Positions 18,501 to 28,375 of a DNA stretch of 64,000 nucleotides are shown piece by piece. The notes beneath the pieces were generated by a model. That model ran no database searches. It was not told the DNA's origin and was given only the letters and a program-made list of their open reading frames with translations. Where the stretch lies: the NCBI GenBank assembly GCA_002310215.1, contig DBYR01000014.1:323166-387165 (forward strand), given 5' to 3'. Made by a program: the position numbers and the translations under genes. This stretch comes from Bacteroidales bacterium UBA1181. GTDB lineage: Bacteria; Bacteroidota; Bacteroidia; Bacteroidales; Paludibacteraceae. The stretch's first letter is position 1. Every line of letters starts with the position of its first letter.

Positions 18501-21500
18501 AGCTGTGAAGGATGGACATGGATTTTATATGGATGGACGTGTTTGTAACATTGATGGTTCGGATCGCAACTATCAAGATAACGACATAGCAAATCTATAT
18601 GATACCACGAAAGTAAAATACATTGGACGTATTTGCGGTGGAACGGTACAAGAGGCTTATCCTGTAGGTTTTTCGTTATCCAAAAACAACTTGGCAAACG
18701 ACATGAGGGTGATCTTGACAGCGACACAATCAGCATATAATCTACAGGATAGTGCGTATTCTAATGAGAATAACCCTACAAAACATCCGATACTCCAAAG
18801 TGTTTCGGGAAATAGCAATAAAAATCCGAAAACGACTATTTGTGAATATAATAAGAAAGACATCAATATTCACGTAAACAACGAAACGGGTGAATTTATT
18901 GCGTGGGTATTCCCTATTGAGTATAAAGTTTCATTGCAAGTTAATGGACATCAGGATATAACGGGTGACAATTCTGTTCTCAACTTGTCCGCATACGCGC
19001 TGAACAAATATGAAACATACGAATATTCTGATTCTGCCCTTGTAAACGGCGAGATGAAACGCTCTACGTTTAAGGATACTATAGAGTATCGCCAAAAACA
19101 GATATTCACGAAACGTTATCGTGCATCAATGGAAATGACTCCTCTTTCTGCATCTGAAACGCCGTTGGCATACTTCGGAGAGAAGAGTTATACAACAAAA
19201 AATGCGATCGGAACGAACAAGGATATTCTGCTGTATAATAGTTCCACAAAAACATATACTTTTGGATTGCCTGTATTTATAACATCCAATAAATACAAGA
19301 TGCGTTATGATGTATTTGAGGTTTACCCATTCTATATAGACAGTAAACTGCATGTGGATAGTTCAAAAATCGATCGTGTTCCAGTAGAAAATGTCAAGGT
19401 GACTTTTAACAATAAACTGGGTAACGACATATCTCTTGATACTCTCAAAAGAATTTATGAATTCCAAGTCGGTGAACCTAACATGACTACAGCGAAAGGA
19501 ACGATTGCAGCCACATTCACATACGGAGATAGCGACAATCCGACAAGCGTATCATGGGAGAATCCGATGGGGAATGCGAATGGAGAAGCTTATGTGTTCG
19601 GATCCCATCAAACAGGCACGGATTTTGTCACAGGTGGTCCGGACAAATTACTCTGTGTACTACGTGACCCACCGGGATCCAACAGTTATTCGTATTTAGA
19701 GAAAGGAACTTCATTCTCGCAATCATCCACTTACAATGGAGCCTTTAATCATGAAGGCAGTGAAATGTGGACGACCGGATACGAATTAAAAACGATGACG
19801 ATTAACTTGGCGAATACTCCTGCCACCTCAACTGGTACTTCAAACATCCTTTTTGAAACAGGTGGTGGAATTAAGGCAGGTATTGTTCAAGAGGCTGAAT
19901 ATACGGGGGCAAATACAAAATCCTCAAGTTATACATTGACGACTCGTATTCAAACAAGTGATGATCCTTCGTATGTAGGCGCGGATGCCGATCTCTACGT
20001 GGGATATTCCACCAATATCTCCTTTGGTTCAACCCAAGATGTCACCGTTTTCCCTATCGCTTTCTATGACAGTGTCGGAGGTGATAAATATTTTGAAGAA
20101 ACTTATGCAAAAACTGATTCGTTTGTTATTGCAAAGACATCTGGTATTAGTTCCATAGAGGAATTCAACACGATGTTTGCTTATCCTCAAATCTTTGTGG
20201 AGCAAACGCTGCTACCTAACTTAGAAGATTTGAAAAGATCATTGCTATTGCCAATGACCGAATACAAAGGGGATTCAGCAATGAATGCAATGGCAAAAAA
20301 CAAGAAGCAGAACATATATGTATCTAAAGTACCTATTACCGACAAGCATTTCGGTGAAAAGGACCAATACAATGTATACTTCTACGACGAAAAGCATTGT
20401 GATACGATTAACTATTTGAATCAGGCCATAGAAAATTGGAATAGGCTTTTAAGCGAGAATGATCGAATAAAGTTAGCCGCAAAGGAGAAGACCGCACTTC
20501 AGAATTATTCATTCCATGCTGGGTCGAATATTGAATATTCCGAATCATATTCATCTGCACTCGCTTCGTCTCATTCATTTAGTGTTAAATTGGGAGTTGC
20601 ATTAAGCGACGACAATAAGCAAACCACAGCAGGAACATTCCTTCTATTTGAATATGAGGAACAATTCACAACCACTCAAGGTGGTGAATTTGAGAGTGAA
20701 GCAGAAGCTTCTCATTCAAAAGGATTTGTTTTGGCAGAAGATGGTGATGATTATTTGAGTGTGGATGTCATTCGCGAACCAATTCTTGAAGATGTGTCCG
20801 GTATTTATGATTTTAATACAGTTGACACCTCTGAAACGTATGTTGATTGGGTTAATGCAGGTAGTGCGGATACATCTAAGTTAAAGAAAAAGGATTTCTA
20901 TCCTACATTTGTGTTCATCACCCGTGGAGGTGCCACAAGTTGTCCGTATGAAGGAGCTTATTACGCCTCTCACGTGGAAGGTGAAGGAAATAAAATTATC
21001 AATGTGGCTACCAAAAAGATAGAGGTACCTAAAATCGACATGCCAATAAAGTACATTGAAAACGTACCTTCCGGAGAAGCAGCTTATCTGACGATATATA
21101 TGAGGAATGAGTCTGAGACCGGTGCGGATCAACGGTTCAATCTCAGTTTGATGGATGCTTCTAATCCAAATGGCGCCGTAACAACCATCGATGGAAATTC
21201 CATGTCGGGAACAACTCTTTCATATCTGGTGCCTGCCGGTGGAGTTTTGGAAAAAACATTAGCGGTCTATAAAGGTTCTGCCTTGAACTATGACCATCTG
21301 AAGTTGATTCTGAGCTCACAATGTCAAGAGGACATAGCAGATACGGTTGATTTTACCGTCCACTATATTCCATCTTGTTCAAATGTGACCATCGAAAAAC
21401 CGACAAACAATTGGACGTATAACACTAATTGTTCTAAGGATACGATTGACGGAGTGGAAAAACATTATATGCCAATCACTATATCTGGCTTTGATGTAAA

Positions 21501-24500
21501 TTATGCGGACTTCGAACATTTGGAGCTACAATACAAGCCATTGGCTTCGTCCGACAACGGTTGGTTAACTTTGGCCTACTACTACAAGGACGATTCGTTG
21601 GCTCGTAACGCACAAAAGAACGGATTAGAAGCATTCGCAATCAATTCTGAGGATGCGGGCAATATCTACTACAACTTCTACATGGATGAATTGCCTGACC
21701 AGATGTATGATTTGCGTGCTGTTTCATACTGCAACATCAACAACGAACTGTACGAGAATCCTTCCAAAGTTGTTTCGGGTATCAAGGATATGTATAATCC
21801 TCGTTTGTTCGGTTCTCCTAAACCGGCCAATGGCGTCTTGACGATTGATGATGATATCCGTATCGACTTTAATGAGACCATCGCCGAAGGCATGTTGACG
21901 GTTAACAACTTCGAGATTACAGGTGTCCGCAATGGTGCGGTATCAGACCATAGCGTGGCCATCTCTTTGGATGGTGAGAATGATTACCTCACGACCGAGG
22001 TTACCCGCAACTTCGCTAATAAGGATTTGACCTTCGAGTGCTGGGTGAATTACGATTCCTTGCAGAACGCGACCTTCTTCAGCCATGGTGACACGAAGGA
22101 GTCTATCTCCATGGGCATGAACAAGGAGGGTAAGGTTGTGGTCAAGATAGGCAACAAGGAACTCGTTTCGGAGAAAGTTCCTGCTTGGGAGAAATCTTCA
22201 TGGAACCATGTCGCTTTAGTTTACGACAACGAAAACCAAACGGTGACCGCTTATGTAAACTATACAGCTGTCATTAATGCCGTTGATGTAAATGCATACA
22301 GTGGCAACGGTATTGTAGAAGTGGGTCGCGACGTGGCTACTGAATCCGATAATTTCTATGGGAAAGTGGATCAGTTCCGCATCTGGAACGCAGTTCGTTC
22401 TTCCGCAACTATCCAAGCTAACAGCACATCGCAGCTTTCAGGCAATGATTTGAACCTGATGGCTTACTATGAGATGGAAGAGGCTAAGGGCACAGCTACA
22501 GAGGACAAAGCGCGCGGAGCCAACCTTGTTATGAAGGGTGGTGGCACCTGGGCATTACCAGAGGGCCGGTCGGCTGAATTCGACGGTGAAAGTTATGTGG
22601 CAATGAACAGTTCGTCGGCTGTCATCACGTCAGACATGGACTTCACATTGGAGTTCTGGTTCAATGCAAATACAGATGCCACTAACCAAACCATTCTTTC
22701 CAATGGCGACGGAATATCCAATAAGGGCGAGGATCCATCTAAACTCTTCAGCATTGGATTTGACGAAACTGGCAATATCACTTTCCGTCATAATGGTAAT
22801 ATCGTGGCTGTTGATGGTAAGTTCAACGACAACAGTTGGCACAACTTCACCCTTGCGGTAAACCGTTCTTCTGGCATAGCACGTATATACATGGATGGAG
22901 AACTGAACACTTACTTCCCTGCAGAACAGATAGGAAGAATTGCTTCCGACAAATTGTTCGCTGGTGCGCATGTATGGCATGAGGAAAGTAGCACGGATTT
23001 AACCATTGACCAATATTTCACAGGAAAGGTGGATGAGATTCGTCTATGGAACTTATACCGTCAACAATCTCAAATCGAGTCATTCTATAACCAAAAGTCA
23101 AGTGGCAAAGAAATGGGCTTGTTGCTCTACTATCCTTTCGAAGAGTATGTTGACTGGCAGGGAAGATCAGAGATGCAGTTCTCATTGGATGATAAAGGCA
23201 ATGATGCAGTTAATGGGGAAGGCAAGAAAATAGCATTTGCCACAACAGAAGGCAACATCTCCGAATCTGTCAACATTCCTCCTGTCAAATCAAAAGGCAC
23301 AACATCTTCCTTGCTTTTTGACTGGGTGGTGAATGACGACGCTTTGATTATTACCTTGCAAGAGCAAGACTACCGTATCGAGAAGACCATCGTCAGCTTT
23401 ACGGTCGACCAAGTGCAGGATGTGAACGGGAACTACATCGTTTCTCCAATCACATGGAGCGCTTACATTGACCGCAACCAGCTGAAGTGGATGGATGACG
23501 CTGTGACTGTCAACAAGAAGCAAAACGAGCCATACAAGTTCGAGATGCCAATCGTTAACAAGGGCGGTTCCGTCATCAACTACAGTCTGAAGAACATGCC
23601 TTCTTGGTTGAGCGCCTCTACGGAATCTGGCGCCATCAATCCGTTGGAGAAGCAGACCATCGAGTTCGAGATCGACCCTTCTCTCGCTGTCGGTGCGTAC
23701 GACGAGGTGGTTTACTTGACGAACTCCAATAATGTGACTGAACCTCTTACTCTCAATGTGACGGTGGAGGGCGATACGCCTGATTGGAGCGTCGATCCAA
23801 GCAAGTATGAGTATAGCATGGCGGTCTTCGCTCAGATTAAGGTGGACAACCAATTTTCCAACGATCAGAAGGATATGCTTGCTGCCTTCTATAACGGTGA
23901 GTGCGTCGGTGTGGCTAACATGAGCCACGACAAGACTATGGATCTGTGGTATGCGATGATGACGGTTTATTCAAATAGCTCTGATTCCCATAAGTTGGAT
24001 TATCGCATCTGGGATGCAAGCAAGGGACTTATGTATATGGCGAAGAGCAATCCTGAAGTCATATTCCACGGTGATATGATCTATGGCCAGCCGACGGAAC
24101 CTATCGTCTTCTCTAATGATTCGGTGAAATACCAGAACATTCAGTTGAAGAAGGGTTGGAACTGGGTTTCCTTCAACCTTGCCGATAAGGCTATGTCAGA
24201 TCTCGACACATATCTTGCAGGCGGAACATGGGGCAAGCAAAGCTTCGTGAAGGATTTGAACGTCACTCCTAAGTCGGCCAACTATTCACTTGATGACCAT
24301 AGTTGGACGAATTCCGGGGTCTCTCTTAACAACAGGAACATGTTCAAAATCCACTCTGAGGTGGATCAGACCTTGTCCGTTTCCGGAGTTAAGGTGAACC
24401 TCGACACAGCCCAAATCATCCTCAATGGCGGTTCTTGGAACTACATCGCTTACCTGCCGGATTACAGCTTGACGCTGAAAGCGGCGTTGGCGGGCTACGA

Positions 24501-25233
24501 GGCTAACGAGGGCGATGTCATCAAGTCAATCGATGGTTTCGCGATGTATTATGGCAACGAGTGGATCGGTTCTCTCAAGAGTTTGCAGCCTAACTGCGGT
24601 TATATGATGAAGAACACGGACAATGTCCAAAAGACATTCAGGTATCCATCCTCTTCTTCCGTTTTGCGTTCCGCCATCTCCGTGAAGTCTTCCGCTTACG
24701 AGTCTAACATGAGCATCATTGCTTCTGCTCCTGAAAAGAGGGAAGGTGATGTCCTCCGCGCACTTGTGGGAACAGAGGAGAACTCGGTTGTGGAAGTTGC
24801 TTTGTCGGATGATTATGCGCTCCAGTTCATCAATGTTTCGGCTAATGCGGGTGACAAGGTGCGTTTCACGATGGAACGTGACGGAGTCATCTACGAGGCG
24901 AACAACGCTTTGAACTTTGCGGGTGACGCAGTATATGGTACGCCTGACAACCCATTCGTGCTGAACTTCAACGTGGGTGGAGTGGAGACGTTGACCGTAT
25001 ATCCAAATCCTATGGATGTTGAGTTGAACGTTGCCGGTAAACTGGATGGCGAAGGCGATGTGACGCTTGAGCTCTTCGATGTGTTGGGTGTGCTTGTCTT
25101 TGAGAAGCAAGTTTCCGCACAGAATAATGTTTTGGACGAAAGCATCAACGTGTCAGGCTTGGTTCCTGGCTCATACATGCTGAAGGTTAACCAAGGCGAT
25201 GAGTCTAAAGTATTTAAAGTAGTAAAGAAGTAA
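15508..25233 (+). CDS. Giant LamG-containing surface protein with T9SS type A sorting domain
   Basis: About 3241 residues from ATG 15508; an in-frame TTG at 15472 adds only 12 unlikely residues. A long basic n-region precedes the signal helix (WLLLLGVMSIMPWQGAMA). Then come FN3-like beta segments (about 330-670), a first LamG domain (about 678-826, ending DEVRLWSRAL), a carboxypeptidase-regulatory-like domain (about 940-1018), a long Ser/Thr-rich middle, two further LamG domains (about 2150-2311 and 2352-2534), a module at about 2757-2869 shared with the next gene, a GWNWVSFNL segment, and a C-terminal type A T9SS domain (about 3160-3241: TVYPNPM, LFDVLG, VPGSYMLKV). It is probably a surface adhesin or glycan-binding protein. 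The first ~6 kb is much more AT-rich than the last ~3.5 kb. Confidence 0.88.
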   Translation: MKIGSVFCWLSRICFAKKLKGWNSSSGRKIPSSVFRWLLLLGVMSIMPWQGAMATGGSGCSWSAYSHFDKATWVPEEGVIHYKIRACQTWGGQGNYSSCWGGDNNEGMILTQHTKTTRSIYINIYYKDLDNSGSTIDNKELKFKWTKENGPAEHGTDETTWYMEFDVPVEQEDLGGSVNIDLKGYWWRAGDSGEGVDERINVKNHLTVSLTYPADPELKITNAEYACNGNNPIIKFDWTRSKSDGIAGKGNIYLCQDQSVDDYDSGMPGTTSSSASANIEAFTVGVSNEAPYHNLNKTYNYWLKQTYTINPDANGIKTKIVYKYESKNKYKITAYPQVSDLTYESDPGALLLYANWEIPEAPSSDFNNSTFLLTTTKILDGKESDPKTEEIKYQPGQSTYSHKIALEKDEEAQYKFSIKRSATESLSCFASKEITTKLISTKHKYPTNLKVELTEGGDAKVMWDTIGTVWSEGTRFIIVRSDSTDAKEYEKELSEDEYNRTTYVDDMVIPCHRYTYKAKLIPGNKSYSELNDLMAKNEILPIMGGSLKNFEVSKGYYSDKVDLSWNTTPGYNEFVVERREYNNDESTFSKIKSIDATSGLSDFLFEDKTCQPGIVYEYRVYALFNCDTSIKSSKDTLVGYGFRTPTGDFTGRVTFANGQAVDSVEVRLETEDEISLQALSFNGTGTALIPGDKILKEGIPMTMQAWIKPNSIEKDTMSLINKSDFFELGLINGSLFFRAGDASLTTDSLIDTSRYTHVTAVVTDTAIKIYLDGDLAQRKSFPYIYSMPSSDNVILGKNYKGIIDEVRLWSRALEANEINKDYSRYLIGNEDGLNAYYTFDFMPIDEFYDRSYKGNATYNGNTGKLQKVDKIKSGLTNNELSYKGYTNKDGKYSILSVPYFGNGTSYTITPKKGNHQFAPVQEVRFISSTEQSHTVNFTDNSSFDLTGYVVYMGGNYPVEGVHFTIDGVPALDKTGQYIQTDAKGKYTISVPVGIHEVKAVKDGHGFYMDGRVCNIDGSDRNYQDNDIANLYDTTKVKYIGRICGGTVQEAYPVGFSLSKNNLANDMRVILTATQSAYNLQDSAYSNENNPTKHPILQSVSGNSNKNPKTTICEYNKKDINIHVNNETGEFIAWVFPIEYKVSLQVNGHQDITGDNSVLNLSAYALNKYETYEYSDSALVNGEMKRSTFKDTIEYRQKQIFTKRYRASMEMTPLSASETPLAYFGEKSYTTKNAIGTNKDILLYNSSTKTYTFGLPVFITSNKYKMRYDVFEVYPFYIDSKLHVDSSKIDRVPVENVKVTFNNKLGNDISLDTLKRIYEFQVGEPNMTTAKGTIAATFTYGDSDNPTSVSWENPMGNANGEAYVFGSHQTGTDFVTGGPDKLLCVLRDPPGSNSYSYLEKGTSFSQSSTYNGAFNHEGSEMWTTGYELKTMTINLANTPATSTGTSNILFETGGGIKAGIVQEAEYTGANTKSSSYTLTTRIQTSDDPSYVGADADLYVGYSTNISFGSTQDVTVFPIAFYDSVGGDKYFEETYAKTDSFVIAKTSGISSIEEFNTMFAYPQIFVEQTLLPNLEDLKRSLLLPMTEYKGDSAMNAMAKNKKQNIYVSKVPITDKHFGEKDQYNVYFYDEKHCDTINYLNQAIENWNRLLSENDRIKLAAKEKTALQNYSFHAGSNIEYSESYSSALASSHSFSVKLGVALSDDNKQTTAGTFLLFEYEEQFTTTQGGEFESEAEASHSKGFVLAEDGDDYLSVDVIREPILEDVSGIYDFNTVDTSETYVDWVNAGSADTSKLKKKDFYPTFVFITRGGATSCPYEGAYYASHVEGEGNKIINVATKKIEVPKIDMPIKYIENVPSGEAAYLTIYMRNESETGADQRFNLSLMDASNPNGAVTTIDGNSMSGTTLSYLVPAGGVLEKTLAVYKGSALNYDHLKLILSSQCQEDIADTVDFTVHYIPSCSNVTIEKPTNNWTYNTNCSKDTIDGVEKHYMPITISGFDVNYADFEHLELQYKPLASSDNGWLTLAYYYKDDSLARNAQKNGLEAFAINSEDAGNIYYNFYMDELPDQMYDLRAVSYCNINNELYENPSKVVSGIKDMYNPRLFGSPKPANGVLTIDDDIRIDFNETIAEGMLTVNNFEITGVRNGAVSDHSVAISLDGENDYLTTEVTRNFANKDLTFECWVNYDSLQNATFFSHGDTKESISMGMNKEGKVVVKIGNKELVSEKVPAWEKSSWNHVALVYDNENQTVTAYVNYTAVINAVDVNAYSGNGIVEVGRDVATESDNFYGKVDQFRIWNAVRSSATIQANSTSQLSGNDLNLMAYYEMEEAKGTATEDKARGANLVMKGGGTWALPEGRSAEFDGESYVAMNSSSAVITSDMDFTLEFWFNANTDATNQTILSNGDGISNKGEDPSKLFSIGFDETGNITFRHNGNIVAVDGKFNDNSWHNFTLAVNRSSGIARIYMDGELNTYFPAEQIGRIASDKLFAGAHVWHEESSTDLTIDQYFTGKVDEIRLWNLYRQQSQIESFYNQKSSGKEMGLLLYYPFEEYVDWQGRSEMQFSLDDKGNDAVNGEGKKIAFATTEGNISESVNIPPVKSKGTTSSLLFDWVVNDDALIITLQEQDYRIEKTIVSFTVDQVQDVNGNYIVSPITWSAYIDRNQLKWMDDAVTVNKKQNEPYKFEMPIVNKGGSVINYSLKNMPSWLSASTESGAINPLEKQTIEFEIDPSLAVGAYDEVVYLTNSNNVTEPLTLNVTVEGDTPDWSVDPSKYEYSMAVFAQIKVDNQFSNDQKDMLAAFYNGECVGVANMSHDKTMDLWYAMMTVYSNSSDSHKLDYRIWDASKGLMYMAKSNPEVIFHGDMIYGQPTEPIVFSNDSVKYQNIQLKKGWNWVSFNLADKAMSDLDTYLAGGTWGKQSFVKDLNVTPKSANYSLDDHSWTNSGVSLNNRNMFKIHSEVDQTLSVSGVKVNLDTAQIILNGGSWNYIAYLPDYSLTLKAALAGYEANEGDVIKSIDGFAMYYGNEWIGSLKSLQPNCGYMMKNTDNVQKTFRYPSSSSVLRSAISVKSSAYESNMSIIASAPEKREGDVLRALVGTEENSVVEVALSDDYALQFINVSANAGDKVRFTMERDGVIYEANNALNFAGDAVYGTPDNPFVLNFNVGGVETLTVYPNPMDVELNVAGKLDGEGDVTLELFDVLGVLVFEKQVSAQNNVLDESINVSGLVPGSYMLKVNQGDESKVFKVVKK

Positions 25234-25249
25234 TTTGGGAGAGAATATT

Positions 25250-25876
25250 ATGAAGAATTGGTTTTATATTGCAATATCATTCTTCCTCGTATCTGGAACA
25301 ACTTTCCAAAGCTGCAAGAACGATGATGAGGTCGATGCGTTAGAGGAACAGTTGAAACAGAAGAATGCCCTTATAAAGGAGTTGGAGGAAGAGAAAAATA
25401 GTTTGAGCGATGCAAACAAACGATTGGACGAGACCAATAAAAAATTGGATCAGTTGCTCAAGAAGGTTGGTGGGGATGATTCGTTTGATGACATACAGGA
25501 CACTTCTTCGGTGATAGTTCCGACGGGCAACACGTATGAGCATCCGGGTTGGGAATCCGTAGCCATCTCTGGCGACTATGCCTATACCATGACGGCGGTG
25601 TTTGACCTTCCGGCAGAGCTTAGAGCGAAAGCTTCGGCGGATGACCTCATGGCTGCGTTTGTCGGAAACGAGTGCAGGAGCGTCGAGAAGGCCATCAACG
25701 GAGTTTTCCTCTTGACTGTCATCGGGACAGGCGCTGAGACGGAGGATGTGACTTTCCGCTATTGGAATGCGGAGGATCATAGCCTGTACGAGGCTTTGGT
25801 CACTGTCCCGTTCACATCCGACCGTATCTTCGGTGTCGTGGATAGCCCGAAAAGGTTTGTGTGCAAGCAATTGTGA
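25250..25876 (+). CDS. Coiled-coil lipoprotein sharing a module with the giant surface protein
   Basis: About 208 residues from ATG 25250, 17 bp after the giant gene. The signal segment WFYIAISFFLVSGTTFQSC ends in a plausible lipobox Cys. Heptad-rich helix follows (about residues 23-75, e.g. LEEQLKQKNALIKELEEEKN). The C-terminal ~105 residues align by eye with residues about 2757-2869 of the giant protein: W, then YxYxM, then DxxxAAFxxxEC, then a late RYWNA against RIWDA. The two are surely cotranscribed; the lipoprotein may be an outer-membrane anchor or partner of the giant protein (inference). A terminator follows. ATG 25235 is an alternative start but spoils the signal peptide. Confidence 0.75.
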   Translation: MKNWFYIAISFFLVSGTTFQSCKNDDEVDALEEQLKQKNALIKELEEEKNSLSDANKRLDETNKKLDQLLKKVGGDDSFDDIQDTSSVIVPTGNTYEHPGWESVAISGDYAYTMTAVFDLPAELRAKASADDLMAAFVGNECRSVEKAINGVFLLTVIGTGAETEDVTFRYWNAEDHSLYEALVTVPFTSDRIFGVVDSPKRFVCKQL

Positions 25877-25935
25877 TGAATAAATCGCTTGGATCGATGT
25901 CCGAATCGGAACGTTGATCAGGTATCTATGTTGAA

Positions 25936-25984
25936 GTGTGGTTCAATGAAGTCTTCGGATGGATTTGAACCACGCTTTATTTTT
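25936..25984 (+). terminator. Terminator of the giant protein/lipoprotein operon
   Basis: An 11-bp stem at 25936-25946 and 25965-25975 (core GTGGTTCAA / TTGAACCAC, one G-T pair) followed by TTTATTTTT. It lies 60 bp after the lipoprotein stop. Confidence 0.7.
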
Positions 25985-26111
25985 CGGACGGGGAGGGTGG
26001 GGCATCCTCCCGTCGGCGGGATACTCTCATGTCTCGGTCCTAAACAAAGTATATTGCTTCGTTTCTTCAGCCCCTTGAAATTTTTATGTTGAGATTGAGC
26101 GGAAAAATCCT

Positions 26112-26119
26112 TAACTTTG
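26112..26119 (+). promoter_or_regulatory. era promoter -7 box
   Basis: TAACTTTG, an exact TAnnTTTG match, 16 nt before the era ATG. A GTTG at 26088-26091 stands 20 nt upstream as a possible -33 element. Confidence 0.55.
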
Positions 26120-26135
26120 CAAAAAATTATCTCTC

Positions 26136-27017
26136 ATGCATAAATCAGGTTTCGTAAATATAGTGGGCAACCCCAATGTCGGTAAATCAACGTTGATGAA
26201 CGCATTGGTGGGTGAAAGGATCTCCATCATCACGTCGAAAGCTCAGACCACGCGCCATAGAATATTAGGCATCGTGAACGGCGAGGATTTCCAAATCGTC
26301 TATTCCGACACGCCAGGTGTGCTAAAGCCCAACTATAAACTCCAGGAATCCATGCTGAACTTCTCCACCAGCGCATTGACGGATGCCGACGTGCTGCTGT
26401 ATGTCACGGATGTGGTGGAAAAAGCAGAAAAAAACGTCGATTTCATCGAGAAAGTGAAGAAACAGAAGGCTCCGGTCTTGCTCATCATCAACAAGATAGA
26501 CTTGACGGACCAGCCCAAACTGATTGAATTGGTGGAGAAATGGAAAACCATTTTGCCGGATGCGGAGATTATTCCTATTTCCGCGCAAAACAACTTCAAC
26601 CTCGATTATGTGCTGAAGAGAATCAAGAGCCTATTGCCGGACTCCCCACCATTCTTCGAAAAAGATGCGTTGACGGACAAGCCTGCAAGGTTCTTCGTCA
26701 CGGAGATCATCCGCGAGAAAATCCTCACCAACTACGATAAAGAGGTGCCTTATGCGGTGGAGGTAGTGGTGGAGAGTTTCAAGGAGGACGACAAACTCAT
26801 CCGCATCAATGCTGTCATCTACGTCGAGCGGGACTCGCAGAAGGGTATCATCATCGGACAAGGGGGCAAGATGCTGAAGAAAGTGGGCATGGAAGCCAGA
26901 AAGGACATCGAGGCTTTCTTCGACAAGAAAGTGTTCCTCGAACTCTTCGTCAAGGTTGAAAAGGATTGGCGGAACAAGGATAAAGATTTGAAGGATTTTG
27001 GCTATCAGCCTGAGTAA
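26136..27017 (+). CDS. era: GTPase Era
   Basis: 293 residues, full length. G1 GNPNVGKST, G3 DTPGV, G4 NKID, and a C-terminal KH domain with the RNA-binding loop IIIGQGGKMLKKVG. Era binds the 3' end of 16S rRNA and is needed for 30S assembly. It is 36 bp upstream of der on the same strand, so the two ribosome-assembly GTPases are likely transcribed together from the -7 box at 26112. Confidence 0.97.
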   Translation: MHKSGFVNIVGNPNVGKSTLMNALVGERISIITSKAQTTRHRILGIVNGEDFQIVYSDTPGVLKPNYKLQESMLNFSTSALTDADVLLYVTDVVEKAEKNVDFIEKVKKQKAPVLLIINKIDLTDQPKLIELVEKWKTILPDAEIIPISAQNNFNLDYVLKRIKSLLPDSPPFFEKDALTDKPARFFVTEIIREKILTNYDKEVPYAVEVVVESFKEDDKLIRINAVIYVERDSQKGIIIGQGGKMLKKVGMEARKDIEAFFDKKVFLELFVKVEKDWRNKDKDLKDFGYQPE

Positions 27018-27053
27018 AGGTTGCTGACGGCTATAATTAAATGAGGAAGGACA

Positions 27054-28367
27054 ATGAGTAATTTAGTAGCTATAGTAGGTAGACCGAATGTGGGCAAGTC
27101 AACATTGTTCAACAGGTTGACACAAACCCATCGCGCCATCGTGAATGAAGAGGCTGGCACCACGCGTGACCGCCAATACGGTAAGGTGGATTGGAACGGC
27201 GTGGAATTCTCCATCGTCGACACTGGTGGTTGGGTCGTCAATTCGGACGACATATTCGAGGAGGAGATTCGCAAGCAGGTGAAAATCGCCATAGAGGAGG
27301 CCGACGTCATCCTCTTCGTCGTGGACGTGAGCAGCGGTCTGACCGACCTCGACGAGCAGGTGGGACAAATCCTCAGGAAAAACAAGAAACCTGTTGTTTT
27401 ATTATGCAATAAGGTGGATAACAATGAGTTACGTTATGACTCGGCGGAGTTCTACAAACTTGGATTGGGCGATCCGCAGTGTATATCCTCCATGTCGGGT
27501 TCTGGTACGGGTGACCTATTGGATTTGATCCTTGAAAAACTTCCGAAGAAGAAGGAGGAAGAGATGGACGAGGACCTTCCGCGCATCGCTATCGTCGGTA
27601 GACCAAACGCCGGCAAATCATCCATTATCAACGCTTTCATCGGAGAAGACAGATATATTGTGACGGACATTGCGGGCACCACCCGTGACAGCACACATAC
27701 CCGTTATACGAAATATGGATACGATTTCTATCTCGTCGATACGGCGGGTATCCGCAAGAAAGGGAAGGTGACGGAAGATTTGGAGTATTTTTCTGTCATC
27801 CGCTCCATCCGTTCCATAGAGGACTCGGATGTCTGTATCCTCATGATTGATGCGACCAGAGGCATAGAGGCGCAGGATATGAACATCGTGCAGCTCATCC
27901 AGAAGAACAAGAAGGGCATTGTGGTTTGCGTCAACAAATGGGACCTTATCAGGGAGAAAGACTCTAAATCCACCCTTACGATGGAGAAAGCCATCAGGGA
28001 GCGTCTCGCCCCGTTTGATGATTTTCCTATCGTCTTCACTTCCGCATTGACTAAACAACGCATATTCAAGGTGATAGAGGCCGCCATGGAGGTGTATGGC
28101 AACAAGAAGAGAAAGATATCAACCAGCAAATTGAACGAGTTCTTCTTGCCGCTCATCGAGAACTATCCGCCACCTGCCACGAAGGGCAAGTACATCAAAA
28201 TCAAGTATGTTACGCAGTTGCCGAACACACAGATACCATCCTTCGTTTTCTATGCGAACCTTCCCCAATACGTGAAGGATCCATACAAGCGTTTCCTTGA
28301 GAACAAGATGAGGGAGGAGTGGGAGCTCTCCGGCACGCCAATCAACATCTTCATTAGGCAGAAATAA
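27054..28367 (+). CDS. der: Ribosome biogenesis GTPase Der (EngA)
   Basis: 437 residues with the diagnostic tandem G domains: the first G1 is GRPNVGKST near the N-terminus, the second GRPNAGKSS at about residue 180, each followed by DTGGW or DTAGI and NK-D motifs. A C-terminal KH-like domain closes the protein. Der acts in 50S subunit assembly. It follows era by 36 bp. Confidence 0.97.
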   Translation: MSNLVAIVGRPNVGKSTLFNRLTQTHRAIVNEEAGTTRDRQYGKVDWNGVEFSIVDTGGWVVNSDDIFEEEIRKQVKIAIEEADVILFVVDVSSGLTDLDEQVGQILRKNKKPVVLLCNKVDNNELRYDSAEFYKLGLGDPQCISSMSGSGTGDLLDLILEKLPKKKEEEMDEDLPRIAIVGRPNAGKSSIINAFIGEDRYIVTDIAGTTRDSTHTRYTKYGYDFYLVDTAGIRKKGKVTEDLEYFSVIRSIRSIEDSDVCILMIDATRGIEAQDMNIVQLIQKNKKGIVVCVNKWDLIREKDSKSTLTMEKAIRERLAPFDDFPIVFTSALTKQRIFKVIEAAMEVYGNKKRKISTSKLNEFFLPLIENYPPPATKGKYIKIKYVTQLPNTQIPSFVFYANLPQYVKDPYKRFLENKMREEWELSGTPINIFIRQK

Positions 28368-28375
28368 CGCTAATG

